A stretch of 64,000 nt of DNA from Syncephalastrum monosporum B8922. Lineage: Eukaryota > Mucoromycota > Mucoromycetes > Mucorales > Syncephalastraceae. The translations under genes were made by a program, and so were the position numbers. The DNA is taken from the NCBI GenBank assembly GCA_000697355.1, contig JNEN01001262.1:434001-498000 (forward strand), in the 5' to 3' direction. How positions within the stretch are numbered: the stretch's first letter is position 1; every line of letters begins with the position of its first letter. A model generated the notes under the pieces. The model saw only the letters and a list, made by a program, of their open reading frames with translations. It did no database searches and had not been told where the DNA came from. This document shows, one piece after another, positions 20,083 to 31,829 of this stretch.

Positions 20083-21635
20083 ATGAGTGAATCGCGTTGG
20101 CTGCTGATTAAGGCCGAGAAGGCTGTCCTGTCGCCTGAGACCAAGCCCGGCCCTGCCGTCGTCCTTGTCGATCGCACCACGGGCAAGATTGAGCAGGTCG
20201 CGACTGGCCCCGACGCCAAGGTCGACGACAAGCAAGACGTTCAGGTCGTCGAGCTTGCGACCGGTCAGGTACTCATGGCTGGTCTGGTCGATGCCCACGG
20301 TACGTGTCACGGCTCACGGCCCGATATGAAACAGATTGAATTTCCTCTCTAACCTATATATTTTCCATCCTTGATCTTCCAGTCCACCTGAACGAGCCCG
20401 GACGTACCGACTGGGAAGGTTTCGAGACAGGCACCAAGGCCGCGGCCGCGGGTGGTATTACGACCGTGATCGACATGCCTTTAAACGCCATTCCTCCTAC
20501 GACGACGGTTGCCAACCTCAAGACCAAGTTGGAGGCTGCTCAGGGCCAGTGCCACGTCGACGTCGGTTTCTGGGGCGGTGTCATCCCAGACAACGCCAAT
20601 GACTTGCCCGGTCTCATGGAGGAGGGTGTTCGCGGCTTCAAGTGCTTTCTCATCGAGAGCGGTGTTGACGAGTTCCCTTGCGTAAACGAGGCTCAGGTAC
20701 GCGCGGCCATGGATAAGATGGTCGGCTCCGACAAGGTACTGCTGTTCCACGCTGAGATGGAGGGAGGCTGCTGCAGCGGTAACGGAAAGCAGCACGAGGA
20801 GAGCCATCTGGATAGCCGCACCTACGCCAGCTTCCTCAACTCTCGCCCTCAGAGCCTCGAGACGAATGCCATCGAGATGATCATTCGTTTGACCCGCGAG
20901 TACCACCAGCAGGGCAAGTCTGTGCGCACGCATATTGTCCATCTTTCGGCCTCGGACGCCATTCCTGCTATCCAGGCAGCCAAGAAGGAGGGTCTGCCCC
21001 TCACGGTCGAGACCTGCTTCCACTACCTCAACTTTTCCGCCGAGTCCATCGAGGACGGTGCTACTCACTTCAAGTGCTGCCCGCCCATTCGCGAATCATC
21101 CAACCGTGAGAAGCTCTGGCAAGCCCTGCTCGATGGTACGATCGATTATGTGGTTAGTGACCACTCGCCTTGCACCGCCAACCTGAAGGATCTCGAGAAG
21201 GGTGACTTTGGCACCGCCTGGGGCGGTATCGCTTCTGTTCAGTTTGGTCTGCCCGTCTTGTGGACCGAGGGTCGTACACGGGGTGTCACGTAAGTACTGT
21301 GAACGCTGAAAGGGAGTATTTTCGGGCTGACATCGTTTAGGCTGCAAATGCTTGCCAAATGGCTCTGCCAAGTACCTGCCCAGCAAACCCGTATCAGTGA
21401 CAAGAAGGGTCAAATCGCTGTTGGCTATGATGCTGACTTTGTGATCTGGCGTCCCGAGACCCCCTATGAAGTCAAGGTAGAAGACATTCACTTCAAGAAC
21501 AAGCTCTCGCCGTACGTCGGCCATACGTTGTATGGTGAGGTGGATCAAACCATCTTACGTGGTCGTGTCGTCTTTGACAAGCAATCCCCCAAGCTCTTTG
21601 CCTCTGTTCCTGCCGGTCAGCCCCTGCTCAAGTAA
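20083..21635 (+). CDS. DAL1: Allantoinase
   Basis: Three exons (20083-20299, 20383-21289, 21341-21635) give 472 residues. The first metal motif HVH is at 72-74 (DAHVHLNEPGRTDWEGF). The carbamylated lysine lies in GVRGFKCFLIESG, further His ligands in LLFHAEM and HIVHLSA, and the catalytic Asp in VVSDHSPC. The Cys after GVRGFK and the HSPC ending are typical of allantoinase as opposed to dihydropyrimidinase. The enzyme hydrolyses allantoin to allantoate in purine nitrogen salvage, in the cytosol. No other purine-degradation gene is nearby. In this gene the codons are strongly biased to C-ending ones, suggesting high expression. Confidence 0.96.
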
Positions 21636-23044
21636 ATCTAGATAACCATACCCGGTGTAGGAGCACATTGTGGTAGATGTATATAAAAATGATATTTTCC
21701 AGCATTTTGTCCTTGTCTTTTGTTCTAGTTGTAAAATTGTATGTATTTTCATACCGACATGCAAAAATTGAATTACTACTAGATAGTCGTGTCGCTATAC
21801 TTTTTCCTAGCTCCTTCCTGCATGCGTCTACCCTGGTCCAGAGTGGCTCCCCTGAATACTTTTCGTCAAAAGGAACGGTCACAAAGTTGCTACAGCAGCT
21901 TTTCGACCCATGATGTCCATTTGCACACCGAGCTAACATGGTACTTTTTTCAGCCGAGATGGCGTGTATTTTCACCTCAGTTTCTCTCTGGGTGACTTGA
22001 CGTGAGGTTTCAAGGAGTTGAAGCTCATTTTTCAAGGAAATTAGCAACACATGATGATATATGGCCCCTGAAGAAACAACGAAAATCCTGGAGGTAAACA
22101 TGCATCTGGTTTATTTCGCATGTACATGCTACATATCTGATATTTCATCCACACATATGATTTTCTGGAAACAGATAGATCATCACGAAGAAGAAGCATG
22201 ATGACAACTACTACCACATTACAATTGGCTTTTCGCTTTTACGTTATTAATTGAAGATACCAAAATAATTTACTTGATTTTACTAAAGAAGTAGGCTTCT
22301 GAGAAAAGCAAAGAAGGGTTCATCGTACCCACTTCATCAGTGGCAAAAGCGGCACCTTGCTGCTTGTACTATTTATGTTTTCTATGCATCATTAAACTGC
22401 ATTTCAATCAGCTTGTGCACTCAGGATCCTGCAGGAGCAAGCGCACATAGGATACAAATTCGAGAGTATCATTTCCTAAAGCTAACGCTAATTAATACAG
22501 AAGACAACATACCCAATCTCTATTCATTTGATGCCGTATTTTGACTATGAGATACCACGTGCCAATTGTCCATGTGATTTCTCTTCTTTGTCTTCTAAAA
22601 GTAAAATAGTAATAAAAATGATAGTAAGCTTCAGGAGCCGCGTTGCAGATCAATTCATATCTGCAACAGCGGCAGTTAATATTTGGGAGCGATATCTTGC
22701 TGGATAGAACAGATGATGTCGAGGAGATGATATCGAGGGTGCTCGAGAGAATACTCATGCAACAAAGGGGTACGCAAAGCAGTAGAAGAATTAACCATCA
22801 GGCTACCTAAGAGAAGATACATATACATATGACTGTGCTTTCAGAATAAAAATAGATACGACGCATTGATAGGCTAGCTTATTTGATTACGTCGTCTTCT
22901 TGCTCTTTCTTTATGTCTACTCATAGTTGGCAAGCGAAACACAATGGCTACTATGTTTCATTATTTCGAGCTTTTATTTAAAGTGGGTGGAGACGAGAGA
23001 TACGACTTCGCTCCGTTATAATTCTCGCTTCTGCTTCTACTTCA
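21636..23044. other. 1.4-kb AT-rich intergenic region with a strong hairpin
   Basis: No open frame here resembles a protein. The sequence is AT-rich throughout. The only clear structure is the inverted repeat at 22637-22673, listed separately. The last 60 bases form the leader of the coiled-coil gene. Confidence 0.55.
22637..22673. other. Hairpin: 14-bp stem with one bulge, 8-base loop
   Basis: GCCGC-GTTGCAGAT and ATCTGCAAC-A-GCGGC pair around the loop CAATTCAT. All 14 pairs are Watson-Crick and one unpaired A lies on the 3' side. The GC-rich stem stands out in an AT-rich desert with no neighbouring coding sequence within about 370 bases. Confidence 0.85.
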
Positions 23045-23662
23045 ATGGCTAGTTGCATAACGTCCGCACATCCATTTCCAGACGTGCTTCGGCAAGAGTA
23101 TCAAGATTCTCGCGGCTTATCCTTCGTATCTTCGCCTCCTCTGCCTGTGAAAAGCAGCCTACGAGATACTGCCAAGAAACAGCGGCGACTGACGCCTATG
23201 GTTCCCATGATCCAGTTATTCCAGCCTATCAACAGTATCGCCGAAAACGAGAGAACTATCCAGGACATTAGAAATCTGCGCCAGGATATCCGGCCCCTCC
23301 GCGAGAAAGTACTCTCTGCACTTGGAGAAGTACGATTTCTGGCGGAACGACTTGCTGAATCCGAGCGTCGTGCTAAGGCATACGAGCAAGAGTGTGTCCA
23401 GGCAAGAGACCAATTAGGTATATTTGTGATTGAAAACGAGACCTTGCGACGAGATCTTGAACGCGTCAAGTTGGCGTTACACGAGTCCGAAAATATGCGG
23501 CACCAATCTAGAGGGCGGTTTACATTCCCCTTCTCCAGCAGTTCCGGCGACACGGATACCTGTAACCAGGCAAATACAGACTCCAAGTCAAGCACCCCCG
23601 AGAATCGAGCTCTTGCTATCAGTATAAAGCGATTCTTCAAAATGTCGTGGTCGCGTCTATAG
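23045..23662 (+). CDS. Hypothetical coiled-coil protein
   Basis: An intronless frame of 205 residues that I do not recognise. Residues about 65-155 are rich in Glu, Arg, Leu and Gln with heptad-like spacing (LREKVLSALGEVRFLAERL and onwards), a likely coiled coil. The first 60 residues are Pro/Ser-rich and the C-terminal 50 are Ser/Thr-rich, ending in a basic IKRFFKMSWSRL. There is no signal peptide or membrane segment. The good length, the coherent coiled coil and the pair of stem-loops right after the stop favour a real gene. An opposite-strand frame of similar length (23101-23640) is a shadow. Confidence 0.62.
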   Translation: MASCITSAHPFPDVLRQEYQDSRGLSFVSSPPLPVKSSLRDTAKKQRRLTPMVPMIQLFQPINSIAENERTIQDIRNLRQDIRPLREKVLSALGEVRFLAERLAESERRAKAYEQECVQARDQLGIFVIENETLRRDLERVKLALHESENMRHQSRGRFTFPFSSSSGDTDTCNQANTDSKSSTPENRALAISIKRFFKMSWSRL

Positions 23663-23683
23663 AAATGTATGTATTTCCTACGC

Positions 23684-23733
23684 AGACAGTGATTAACTAA
23701 AAAGTCACTGTCTCAAAAATAAAATGCTCTTTG
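23684..23733 (+). terminator. Tandem stem-loops 20 bases after the coiled-coil gene
   Basis: AGACAGTGA pairs perfectly with TCACTGTCT (23684-23692 with 23705-23713, 12-base loop). Immediately after an A-rich AAAATAAAA comes GCTCT-TTG-AGAGC. The position, 22 bases past the stop codon, and the A-rich poly(A)-signal-like element between the stems suggest a 3' untranslated or 3'-end processing structure. Function is inferred. Confidence 0.5.
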
Positions 23734-23940
23734 AGAGCTACATAAGAGCCCGTGCTGACAATCGTTTGCTTCCTATGCATTTTATGCTTTTCATTTCATA
23801 TATATATATATAGATCGCAGAATAGAGTAGGGTTTCATATTTCTCTTCATCTATAAGTTGGAAATGCAGCCTATCTTTTTATTGCATTACTGTATTTTAT
23901 TTTATTGCATTTTTTTTTCGGTGTATGTTCAATTATCATG

Positions 23941-23963
23941 CATATATATATATATATATATAT
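23941..23963. repeat. (TA)n microsatellite
   Basis: About eleven TA units lie in the intergenic region upstream of the PP1 gene. Confidence 0.9.
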
Positions 23964-24545
23964 AATAGATATATTGGTTGAAAGTGTTATGGATATGGAG
24001 CGATGGAGAGGAGACAGAAATACAGGTAGATAATTGTTTATGTACATGTAGCTTTCCCCTTATTAAAGTGTATGCGTTTAGCTCCTACACCGATATTGAA
24101 TAACCGAGCAATATAATCACACGCAAATGAGATCAAACAAAGACAGGTTGTATCCATTGATACTGCCGCGAGAAATAAGGTGATTCTTATTATAATTACA
24201 AGTGAACTATCGAGACCGGTGAAGCAATAGACAACAGCATGGAGTAGAACAGCAGACACTCAAATCACACACTTTTTCCTCTTTTCTTTTTTGGTTGCCC
24301 GACAGACCAAAAAATGAACTCCCTCTCCCTTCTTCCTTGAGCGTTCCCTTTCTCTTGTTTTTCTTAATTTGCTGCCCGACATTCATCTCGAGCTCGCATC
24401 GCTTATTGACCGTGTCACTGCAAGATCTCATATACGTCATTCCAAGGTATTGTCTCTCGCAGATGATCGCAGGGCGGATCATGTCGGCCGTTGCAAATAA
24501 AAAGGGATAAAAGCGTGTGACTCATACCACTTTCCCCTTGCAGCC

Positions 24546-25771
24546 ATGAACAACGATTGTCCGGACAATATCTCGGTGGACGCTATTATTGAACGACTTT
24601 TGGAAGGTACTATGCTACTTTTCATTGCACGGAGCTGAGCTGAGGCGGGTATTCTTCCTTTGTCTGTAGTCCGCGGAAGTCGTCCGGGGAAACAAGTTCA
24701 GCTATCCGAGAACGAAATTCGGTTCCTGTGCATCAAGGCGCGTGAAATTTTCATCAGCCAACCGATCCTCCTCGACCTCGAAGCGCCTCTGAAGATATGC
24801 GGTAAGATGATGAGTCTAGGCCTGCGTGTGCTGTCCTCACTCAAACTCGGCTCCATGGTCGTCTTGATACCAGGTGATATCCACGGCCAGTACTACGACC
24901 TACTTCGCCTCTTTGAGTACGGCGGGTTTCCTCCCGAGTCAAACTATCTTTTCTTGGGCGATTACGTCGATCGAGGAAAGCAATCACTCGAGACCATCTG
25001 CCTGCTCCTCGCTTACAAGATCAAATATCCCGAAAACTTCTTCATCCTTCGTGGCAACCACGAGTGCGCCAGCATCAACCGCATCTACGGCTTTTATGAC
25101 GAATGTACGCGCGCGACATGTTCCCTTTTTTTTGCATGAACGTATGACTTATTTCCGTGTGTAGGCAAGAGACGCTACAATATCAAGCTGTGGAAGACCT
25201 TCACGGATTGCTTCAACTGCCTCCCTATTGCTGCTATCATTGACGAAAAGATCTTTTGCATGCACGGCGGCCTTTCGCCTGATCTGCAGAGCATGGAGCA
25301 GATTCGTCGCGTCATGCGACCGACGGATGTGCCCGACACAGGTAAATCATACGAGCTCATTGGAGAAGGTATCGGGCACTCACCACCCAGCTAGGTCTGC
25401 TCTGCGATCTGCTATGGTCGGATCCTGACAAGGATATCAGTGGGTGGAATGAGAACGATCGCGGTGTTTCGTTCACCTTTGGCGCAGACATTGTTACCAA
25501 ATTCTTGCAGCGGCACGACATGGACCTCATTTGTCGAGCACATCAAGTAGTAGAGGACGGTTATGAGTTCTTTGCGAAGCGGCAGCTGGTGACGCTCTTC
25601 TCAGCACCCAACTACTGCGGTGAGTTTGACAACGCTGGCGCCATGATGAGCATCGATGAATCGCTGCTCTGCTCGTTCCAGATCCTCAAGCCAGCGGAAA
25701 AGAGGCCCAAGAATGGTTACAGCAACAGTCGGGGTGGACGTGGCAAGAAGAACCCATCCAAGACCATGTAA
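24546..25771 (+). CDS. GLC7: Protein phosphatase 1 catalytic subunit
   Basis: Five exons (24546-24606, 24670-24801, 24874-25104, 25165-25341, 25395-25771) give 325 residues, the usual PP1 length. The three metal-binding motifs are intact: GDIHGQ, GDYVDRG and GNHE, followed by [13 protein letters not shown] and [13 protein letters not shown]1 dephosphorylates Ser/Thr in glycogen metabolism, mitosis and transcription, with targeting by regulatory subunits; the RVxF-groove residues are within the conserved body. The C-terminal tail ([13 protein letters not shown]) is short, Gly/Lys-rich and lacks the TPPR phosphosite of animal and yeast PP1. The gene ends convergently with IPK1, 226 bases away. 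Confidence 0.97.
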
Positions 25772-25997
25772 AAAAAAAAAGAAGAGGCTACCAGCATATC
25801 CATCCGATTCTCTTTTTAAACTATTCGTCTCCTCTGTCTTCTTGCTTCCGTCTTCCTTTCCTCCCTGTGCGTCTCTCTGTCTGTCTCTCCCCCCACACCT
25901 TGTTACCTCATCGAGCCTATATTCCTTCCTCCCTTCCTCCTGTCTCTGTCACTCTGCCCTCCGCCGGTTCTACCCCCCCTTCTCTCAGTGTAATGAG

Positions 25998-27303
25998 TCA
26001 AGCAACAACATTATATTTCTTTTCGGCATCGCATTTCTTCTTAATGTCGTGCTGAAGAGCGTTCTGGACGATCTTCTGATCGAGACCATACCAGTGGGGT
26101 ATCTTGGACACCTTTTTCATGTCCGTGTCAATGACCTTGATGGCATATGCATAGTGCGTCCCATCCACCTCGACGGCGGGCAGGTCAGGGTCGTATGGAT
26201 AGAGCGACATGAGAATGGAGCAGTCCTTGAACGTCATGGAGAGAACGTATTCCAGGATGCGTTGGACCGGGTCGTCCTGAGCTTCTGCTGCGAGAAACCG
26301 CTGTACGACGCGTTGCCATGTCTGGGCATCATGAATATCCTCCAAAGGATGGCGTTTGTAGAGGGGCCAGATGCCCTCAATGTCGAGCGCGTCGAGCCTA
26401 CTTTGAAGGTCTGCCAACCGGGGCAAGAGACACGCGTCATGGGAAAGCATCTCGAGCACAGCGCGTGCAGGCGACACCGAAGATGTGCTGTGTAACACTT
26501 TGAATTTACCGTCGCGGTCGTCTCGTTGGATGGCCTGCAGGGCACGTGCCATGCGGTGGCGGTCGAGGGAATACATGTCGAGCGGGCAATAGTCCGAGAG
26601 CGACTTGTGCTTAAGAAGACGGTGCATGCAGAAGCGGCAAACGGTGGACTTTATGCGTGCGTGCTCAGGTACAATCTGCCTTGATGTCGGCTTGTAACCC
26701 CACTTGGGCTGGAATTATATCATGCACCCCCCCCTTTGCTGATCAGTATTTTCTTCTCTTTTTCTTTTTCCCACCCACAACCCTTATGGCCACCCTGTCC
26801 CGTTTAGGTTCATTTACCTTAAGCTCACAAGTGAGAATGCTGCAGTATGTCAGGTCCTTAGTGAGCAACCCGAAACGCGCCTGGTGGTCTATGCCGCGAT
26901 GATGTCGGTGATGAGGGCGATGGGGCGCAATGGCTCGCGCAATGTCTTGTAAGAATGCGGGCGTGACGGACACGCGTGTCTGCTACCATGTTAGACTAGT
27001 ACACGAAGAAAACAATTAGTTTTTGTTATTACCAGGGGTAGCAAGTAGTCTGGCCCGAGCAAAGGACCAATGACGTCCTGGAAAGCGACTGGATCATGCG
27101 AAGCTATCTCGCCTCCGTCGTCTTTGCTCAGGCGCAGGAGCGTCCCCAGCTTTTCACACATGGACAGGTCAATAGGCAGATTTTTTTTAAAAAAAATGAA
27201 GGCGTGCATTTACGTAACGAGGGTTATTGCCTTGGTAGGCAAGGACGATATTCGCATTTCCTTCGGCGCGGTAATGCCACTGAGATGCATCAAAACGGTC
27301 CAT
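25998..27303 (-). CDS. IPK1: Inositol-pentakisphosphate 2-kinase
   Basis: Four exons (27214-27303, 27033-27149, 26818-26979, 25998-26708) give 359 residues. The N-terminal motif WHYRAEGNANIVLAY and the PKWGYKP, VCRFCMH, YCPLDMYS and TFKDCSIL motifs, in that order, are the family signature. The enzyme phosphorylates the 2-position of inositol pentakisphosphate to make phytate (IP6), which supports mRNA export. Start at 27303 is the first Met and places the nucleotide-binding motif at residues 9-23, as expected. The gene is divergent from VTS1. Confidence 0.93.
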
Positions 27304-27891
27304 GAAAAACAGAAAAGAGAAAGCCACAAGTCAAAGTGAAGCGAGCGAGGGAATGAGACTGGCGGGAAAATGGGCTGAGGTTCACGTTAAAAAAGGGCGC
27401 GTCACGGGGGCAAACCCAATGTGACAAGAGCATCTCTTGCTCTTGCGGTATGGCAATCAAGACATATCGCGCGCATAATTTTTCAACAGGGCGGCGTACT
27501 TCCCACTTTCCAAGTGTGCATTGCTCGCTCAGCATGGCTTCGCTTAAGCCGGCGCCGCCCCTCCACATTAAAATAAAATAAACTAAAATGAGACGACAGT
27601 ACATACAGTACATACACTGTAATTAAAAGCGAGTCTCTCGGCTCGATATTTGATACATAACCAAACTAATATACGTGAATATACACTCAATTCATATTCC
27701 ATTAAGGTTCTCCAGTTGCATCACGACACACCAACTCTTTTCTGTTCCTCTGCCTTAATTTGACAGTTCTCCTTTCTTGTTCAACGGGACAAGGTTGTGC
27801 GCCCTTTCCTTTTTCGCATCCTTTTGCTCTCTTTCTCTCTTTCTTTCTCTCTTTTCTTCTCAGTCCCCCTTTTTATTCAACAACACACGCC
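27304..27891. promoter_or_regulatory. Divergent promoter region, IPK1 and VTS1
   Basis: This 588-base interval separates two genes transcribed away from each other. A long CT-rich leader tract (27770-27890) lies before the VTS1 start. The frame is open upstream of the VTS1 ATG to 27760, but that part reads as pyrimidine-tract sequence. No coding signal is seen. Confidence 0.5.
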
Positions 27892-28016
27892 ATGTCGTCT
27901 GCGCAAACGACTCGGTCACCGCTAGCAGATGCATTTATGCTGGGTAGCAACGCCAACCTTCATTCATCTCAGAAACACCCGCAAGGTACGAGCAGCAGTA
28001 GCCCCGCTTCACCCGC

Positions 28017-28057
<41 letters not shown>

Positions 28058-30471
28058 CCAGCAACACGAGTTCCCCTTCGTCGTCCACGTTGGGTGCTAC
28101 GCCACCACCTCTTGGCATGGCCACCGCCGGCGCTTCCCCGGCTGATTCCCCGTCGTCATCCGCGCTGGGCGGGTATCCGGGCAAGTCAACGTCTTCCAAC
28201 TTGCGACCGCCCTCATCTAGCCCATCCGGTTCTGCTGCCGCTGCCAGGGCCGCTGCCAGGGCAGCCGCCGCCGCCGCCGCAGCGAATAACCCTAACGCAC
28301 CCGCAGCTGTCCGCTCTCCCTCCTCGTTTCATCGCAACACCCAAGCGCGACCTCTCTCGGAGATCATTCGTCCAGAGAGCTATGCCTCGCCGGAGAGTAA
28401 GTGCGACAGGTACAGATTATCCCTACAGAACGCACCATTAAACTTGGCTGTCTAGCCGAAGCCCTTGACAGGTGGTTTGAGGATCTCCAAGGATACGAGC
28501 AGAACCTGGAATCCATGGCGTCGGCGAGTCTGGACCCGCGCTTCAAGGATGAACTGCAACACGTGGACCAATGGTTCAGTTATCTGAACGAGGCGGAGCG
28601 GACAGCCACTGTCTACACGCTGCTACAGCATTCGAGCCAGGTGCAGATGCGCTTCTTTATTACTGTCCTCCAGCAGATGGGCAAAAAGGACCCTGTCGGA
28701 TCCCTCCTGTCTCCTGCTCACCCCGAAAAAGGTACACACAAAGAAATCACCCCTCTCCTCTCTCTCTCTCTCTCTTTCTTACTCTCGTGAGATGATGACC
28801 AACGAGAGCTAACGTCTCCATTTTTATCATCATATTATGACGACGAAATCAGCCGACATGCAGGCGCAGCTGGCAGGCGCCATGGCAAAGGCTGAGCTGG
28901 ACGCAAGCCAAAAGCTGCTCTCGGTCTGGCCTTACCGCAACACGAGCACGAACCTCGACCGCCATTCTTTTGCCCTCGGCGACACCGAGGTATTCAACGG
29001 GCTGGGCCCAGACTTCCTCTCTCCATCCAACCGCAACTCGTTTGGTCTCGGCATGGACGAGACCGCCTTCCGCTCGCGTCTCAGCAACAGCAGCAAGCCT
29101 CACCAACGCAACCCCATGTTCACCAACTCGGCCCGCCCACGCTCCGTCATCGAGGGCGGTGACCTCTCCTCCATGTTCAATGCCTGGAACTCCTTCAACA
29201 GCGGGGCCAGCAGGCAACCGTCGACCGGCAACAGCAGCGTCAATGCGGGTATGGTCGGCGCCCAGCGCGCTGCGGGTGCGGGCCGTCCCAAATCCGCCGA
29301 CGTATCCAACTGGTCGTTTGCCAGTCTTTCGGATGCTTCCAATGCCATGGCTTCCTCCTCCTCGCCGTGGGCGAGCAGCCTGTCGCCCACCGTGAGCTCT
29401 TTTAGCGACCATGCCAAGACCATCGAACGCCCCAGCTCCGCCTCGGACGTCGATCACCTTACCACCCTTGCCAACAATTGGCACATGTCGGGCCGTAGCA
29501 GTGTTCGCATGAATGACGATACGAAGAGCTTCCCACGCCGTCGTGCTGCCGCTGCCGCTGCTGCCGCTGCCGCTGCCGCCGCGGCCGGCGCCGCACCCGG
29601 TCCGGGTGCCACTGCCGCCTCGGGTAACCGTACGAGCATCCCGGGCACCGTTCACGAAACCGACGAAACGGCGAATATCGTGCTCAGCATGTACGATGAT
29701 GACCCTTCCCAGCAAAAACAGCAACAGCATCTCCAGCAGCCACGCGCGCCTTCACCTATTGCCTCCGTCTCCAACTCTTCGCATCTCGCGTATGGCATGC
29801 GCAGCCCTCGCGCATCGCACAACAAACAGACGTACGGCCAGTACCTCAACCCGAACGATGTGATCGATGCTGCGGGCGACTATGATTACATGAGTGACCA
29901 CAGCGATGCTTCCAACGTCAGTAGTCGTAACAATGGCAGCAGCAGCGGTGGCGGCTTCCAAGCCCGTTTTAACCGACGACGCATGTTTGGTGGTCAGCGC
30001 AGCAGCAACACCACCACCACCAACAACACCAACAACAGCGCTCCCTCAACCAAGGAAAAGAAATACTCAGATTCGGTTGATCTGCAGCTTCTTGAAGGTA
30101 AGCAATGCGGAAGATACAGTATGGAAGCAGATGTTCATACGTACCTTTTCTCTTTTTTTCTTTTTATAGATATCCCCGCATGGCTCCGTAGCTTACGTCT
30201 GCACAAGTACAATACGGTGTTTGAGACCATGAGATGGCAAGACATGGTAAAACTGAACGAGGAGGAACTGACAGCAAAAGGCGTGGCTGCACTCGGTGCT
30301 CGCCGCAAGATGTTGAAGGTGTTTGAGCAAGTGAAACAGCATTGTGAAAAGAATGTAAGTTAAAGGGCTTTGAGTAGTATATGGTGGGCGCGGGGAGGGG
30401 AGGGGGGATACTTTTATTCTCATTGTGTGGGTAAGCTAACCACACCCCTTATACAGAATATACCCTACTGA
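27892..30471 (+). CDS. VTS1: SAM-domain RNA-binding translational regulator VTS1 (Smaug family)
   Basis: Five exons (27892-28396, 28456-28731, 28853-30097, 30170-30354, 30457-30471) give 741 residues. A conserved N-terminal block ([21 protein letters not shown], then [29 protein letters not shown]) is followed by a long Ser/Asn-rich disordered middle. The C-terminal SAM domain is [14 protein letters not shown]...[12 protein letters not shown], including the basic RNA-contact residues. VTS1 binds CNGG stem-loops and promotes mRNA deadenylation and decay. Low-complexity tracts include polyglutamine (about 28018-28053) and alanine runs (about 28225-28283 and 29542-29590). The last exon is only 15 nt (NIPY and stop). 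Confidence 0.93.
28018..28053 (+). repeat. (CAG/CAA)n polyglutamine tract in VTS1
   Basis: About twelve glutamine codons, mostly CAG, run without interruption in exon 1. Confidence 0.92.
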
Positions 30472-30501
30472 ATCTAGGATACCATGTCTACATACAATGG
30501 T

Positions 30502-31829
30502 TCATACACCGAGAATTTTAAACTTTTCCCCTGTGGGTACTTGACTGATGACGACGCGGCCTGCGTAGGAGAGTGAGGCGAATGTCCATGTGTCTGCGGG
30601 GCTCCAAGCGACGGCGTACACACTGTCTTCGTGTTGATCATACGTGGCAATGAGACCATCGGACGGGCGATAGCTGGGATACAATCAATCAGAAAGGGAA
30701 AAGAGGGCGGAAAGAGGGGATATCACTTACTTTTGCCAATAGTCCTCTGTGTCAGCCTCCTCGGAAGAAGGCGAGTGTGCCTGTGGCGGCTGCTCGCCAT
30801 TGTTTTTGAGGTAGGACGCGGAGGACACCGAGACAACGTTATGAAGGTGGACGAGGGTATCCGAGCCAGAGGTGAGAAGGAGCTGGTCGTGGAAGCTGTT
30901 GAAAGCGACCGACCACACCCAATGCGTGTGGCCTTCGACTGTCAGGGCAGGTTCTGTCAGTTGGCGCACATCCCAGATATGCACTGCAGCATCATCACCG
31001 CCCGTGGCGACGTGATAAGGTCGGTTGGGGTTGATGTCGATGGCGCGGATCGTGGCCTTGTGGGCGTTGGTATGTGTGAATATCTGCTTGCCTGAACGCA
31101 CGTCCCATCCCGTCATGTTTTGGCCATGTGTTCCTATCACTGTATCGTCTTGCCAAGCTGCATTCTGGAGCCATCCTGTCGGGGTGTCCTGGATGGGATC
31201 CTGGGTATCAAAAGAAAGTATGCTGTCGGCATTATCGGCTGCAAACAACTGGAGGGTGCTGGCGCCGAGCGCCACGACGCGTGAATTCTCTTTGCGTGGA
31301 TCCCACAGCACTCTTTCATTATGTGAGTCATCCGAGGAAAGAGGATGTGTATGTGTCTAGGTGGGACGTACTTTTGGAGGCGGGTTGCTCCGTTGAGCGT
31401 GATCTGGTCCTGCAGAGCGTGTCCGGAGTCGTCGTTCATCATGCGCCACAGCGTGGCCTTCTTGTCCCGCGTCGGGTCGCTACCCACTGTCCCCTTAGTA
31501 ACACGACACATGCTCGTCGGCCGTTCCTTTACCTGAGCAATGGGTACTAAAAAACAGACGCTCGTCTACCGGGCAAGCGGCTAGGTCCCAAACTTCATCG
31601 GGATGAGGGTAAACGACCGAGGTGATTTCCGAGGCATCTTCATCAAAGACGAGTTGGACCACAGCATTGTTCTTGACGCCGACCGTACCGACGAGGAACT
31701 TGCTCTTCTCGGTGCAGTGGGCAACGGCTGTCAGACATCGTGCCTAGGCATTGTTATCACCGAGACAGACAGTGGACAAATAGGGTTTACCTGGTGCCGC
31801 AACCCATAGACCCAGGAACTGTCTGCCAT
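30502..31829 (-). CDS. EIPR1: EARP/GARP-interacting WD40 protein EIPR1 (TSSC1 family)
   Basis: Five exons beyond a 13-codon first one (31791-31829, 31533-31743, 31372-31486, 30731-31312, 30502-30673) give 372 residues, the usual length. The start [17 protein letters not shown] and the ending [34 protein letters not shown] are strong family marks. WD repeats are visible, for instance [17 protein letters not shown]. In animals the protein assists EARP/GARP tethers in endosomal recycling; the fungal role is inferred. The insertion around [24 protein letters not shown] is a disordered loop. Its start codon lies only 91 bases from that of the sirtuin gene. Confidence 0.92.

Larger units (their letters stand above)
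23663..24545. other. Intergenic region before the PP1 gene
   Basis: It contains the 3' region of the coiled-coil gene with two stem-loops, a short TA run near 23800, a (TA)n tract near 23941-23962 and CT-rich sequence before the PP1 start. No gene is seen. Confidence 0.55.

Noticed and set aside
20481..21068. 195-residue minus-strand frame inside allantoinase
   Set aside because: Opposite-strand shadow caused by strong codon bias; no family similarity.
22492..22758. 88-residue minus-strand frame in the AT-rich desert
   Set aside because: No similarity to known families, no splice context, and it overlaps the hairpin.
23101..23640. 179-residue minus-strand frame opposite the coiled-coil gene
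   Set aside because: Translation is Ser/Arg-rich without motif; the plus frame is longer and has a coherent coiled coil.
28849..29730. 293-residue minus-strand frame opposite VTS1
   Set aside because: Gly/Arg/Val-rich antisense translation of Ser/Ala-rich coding sequence.
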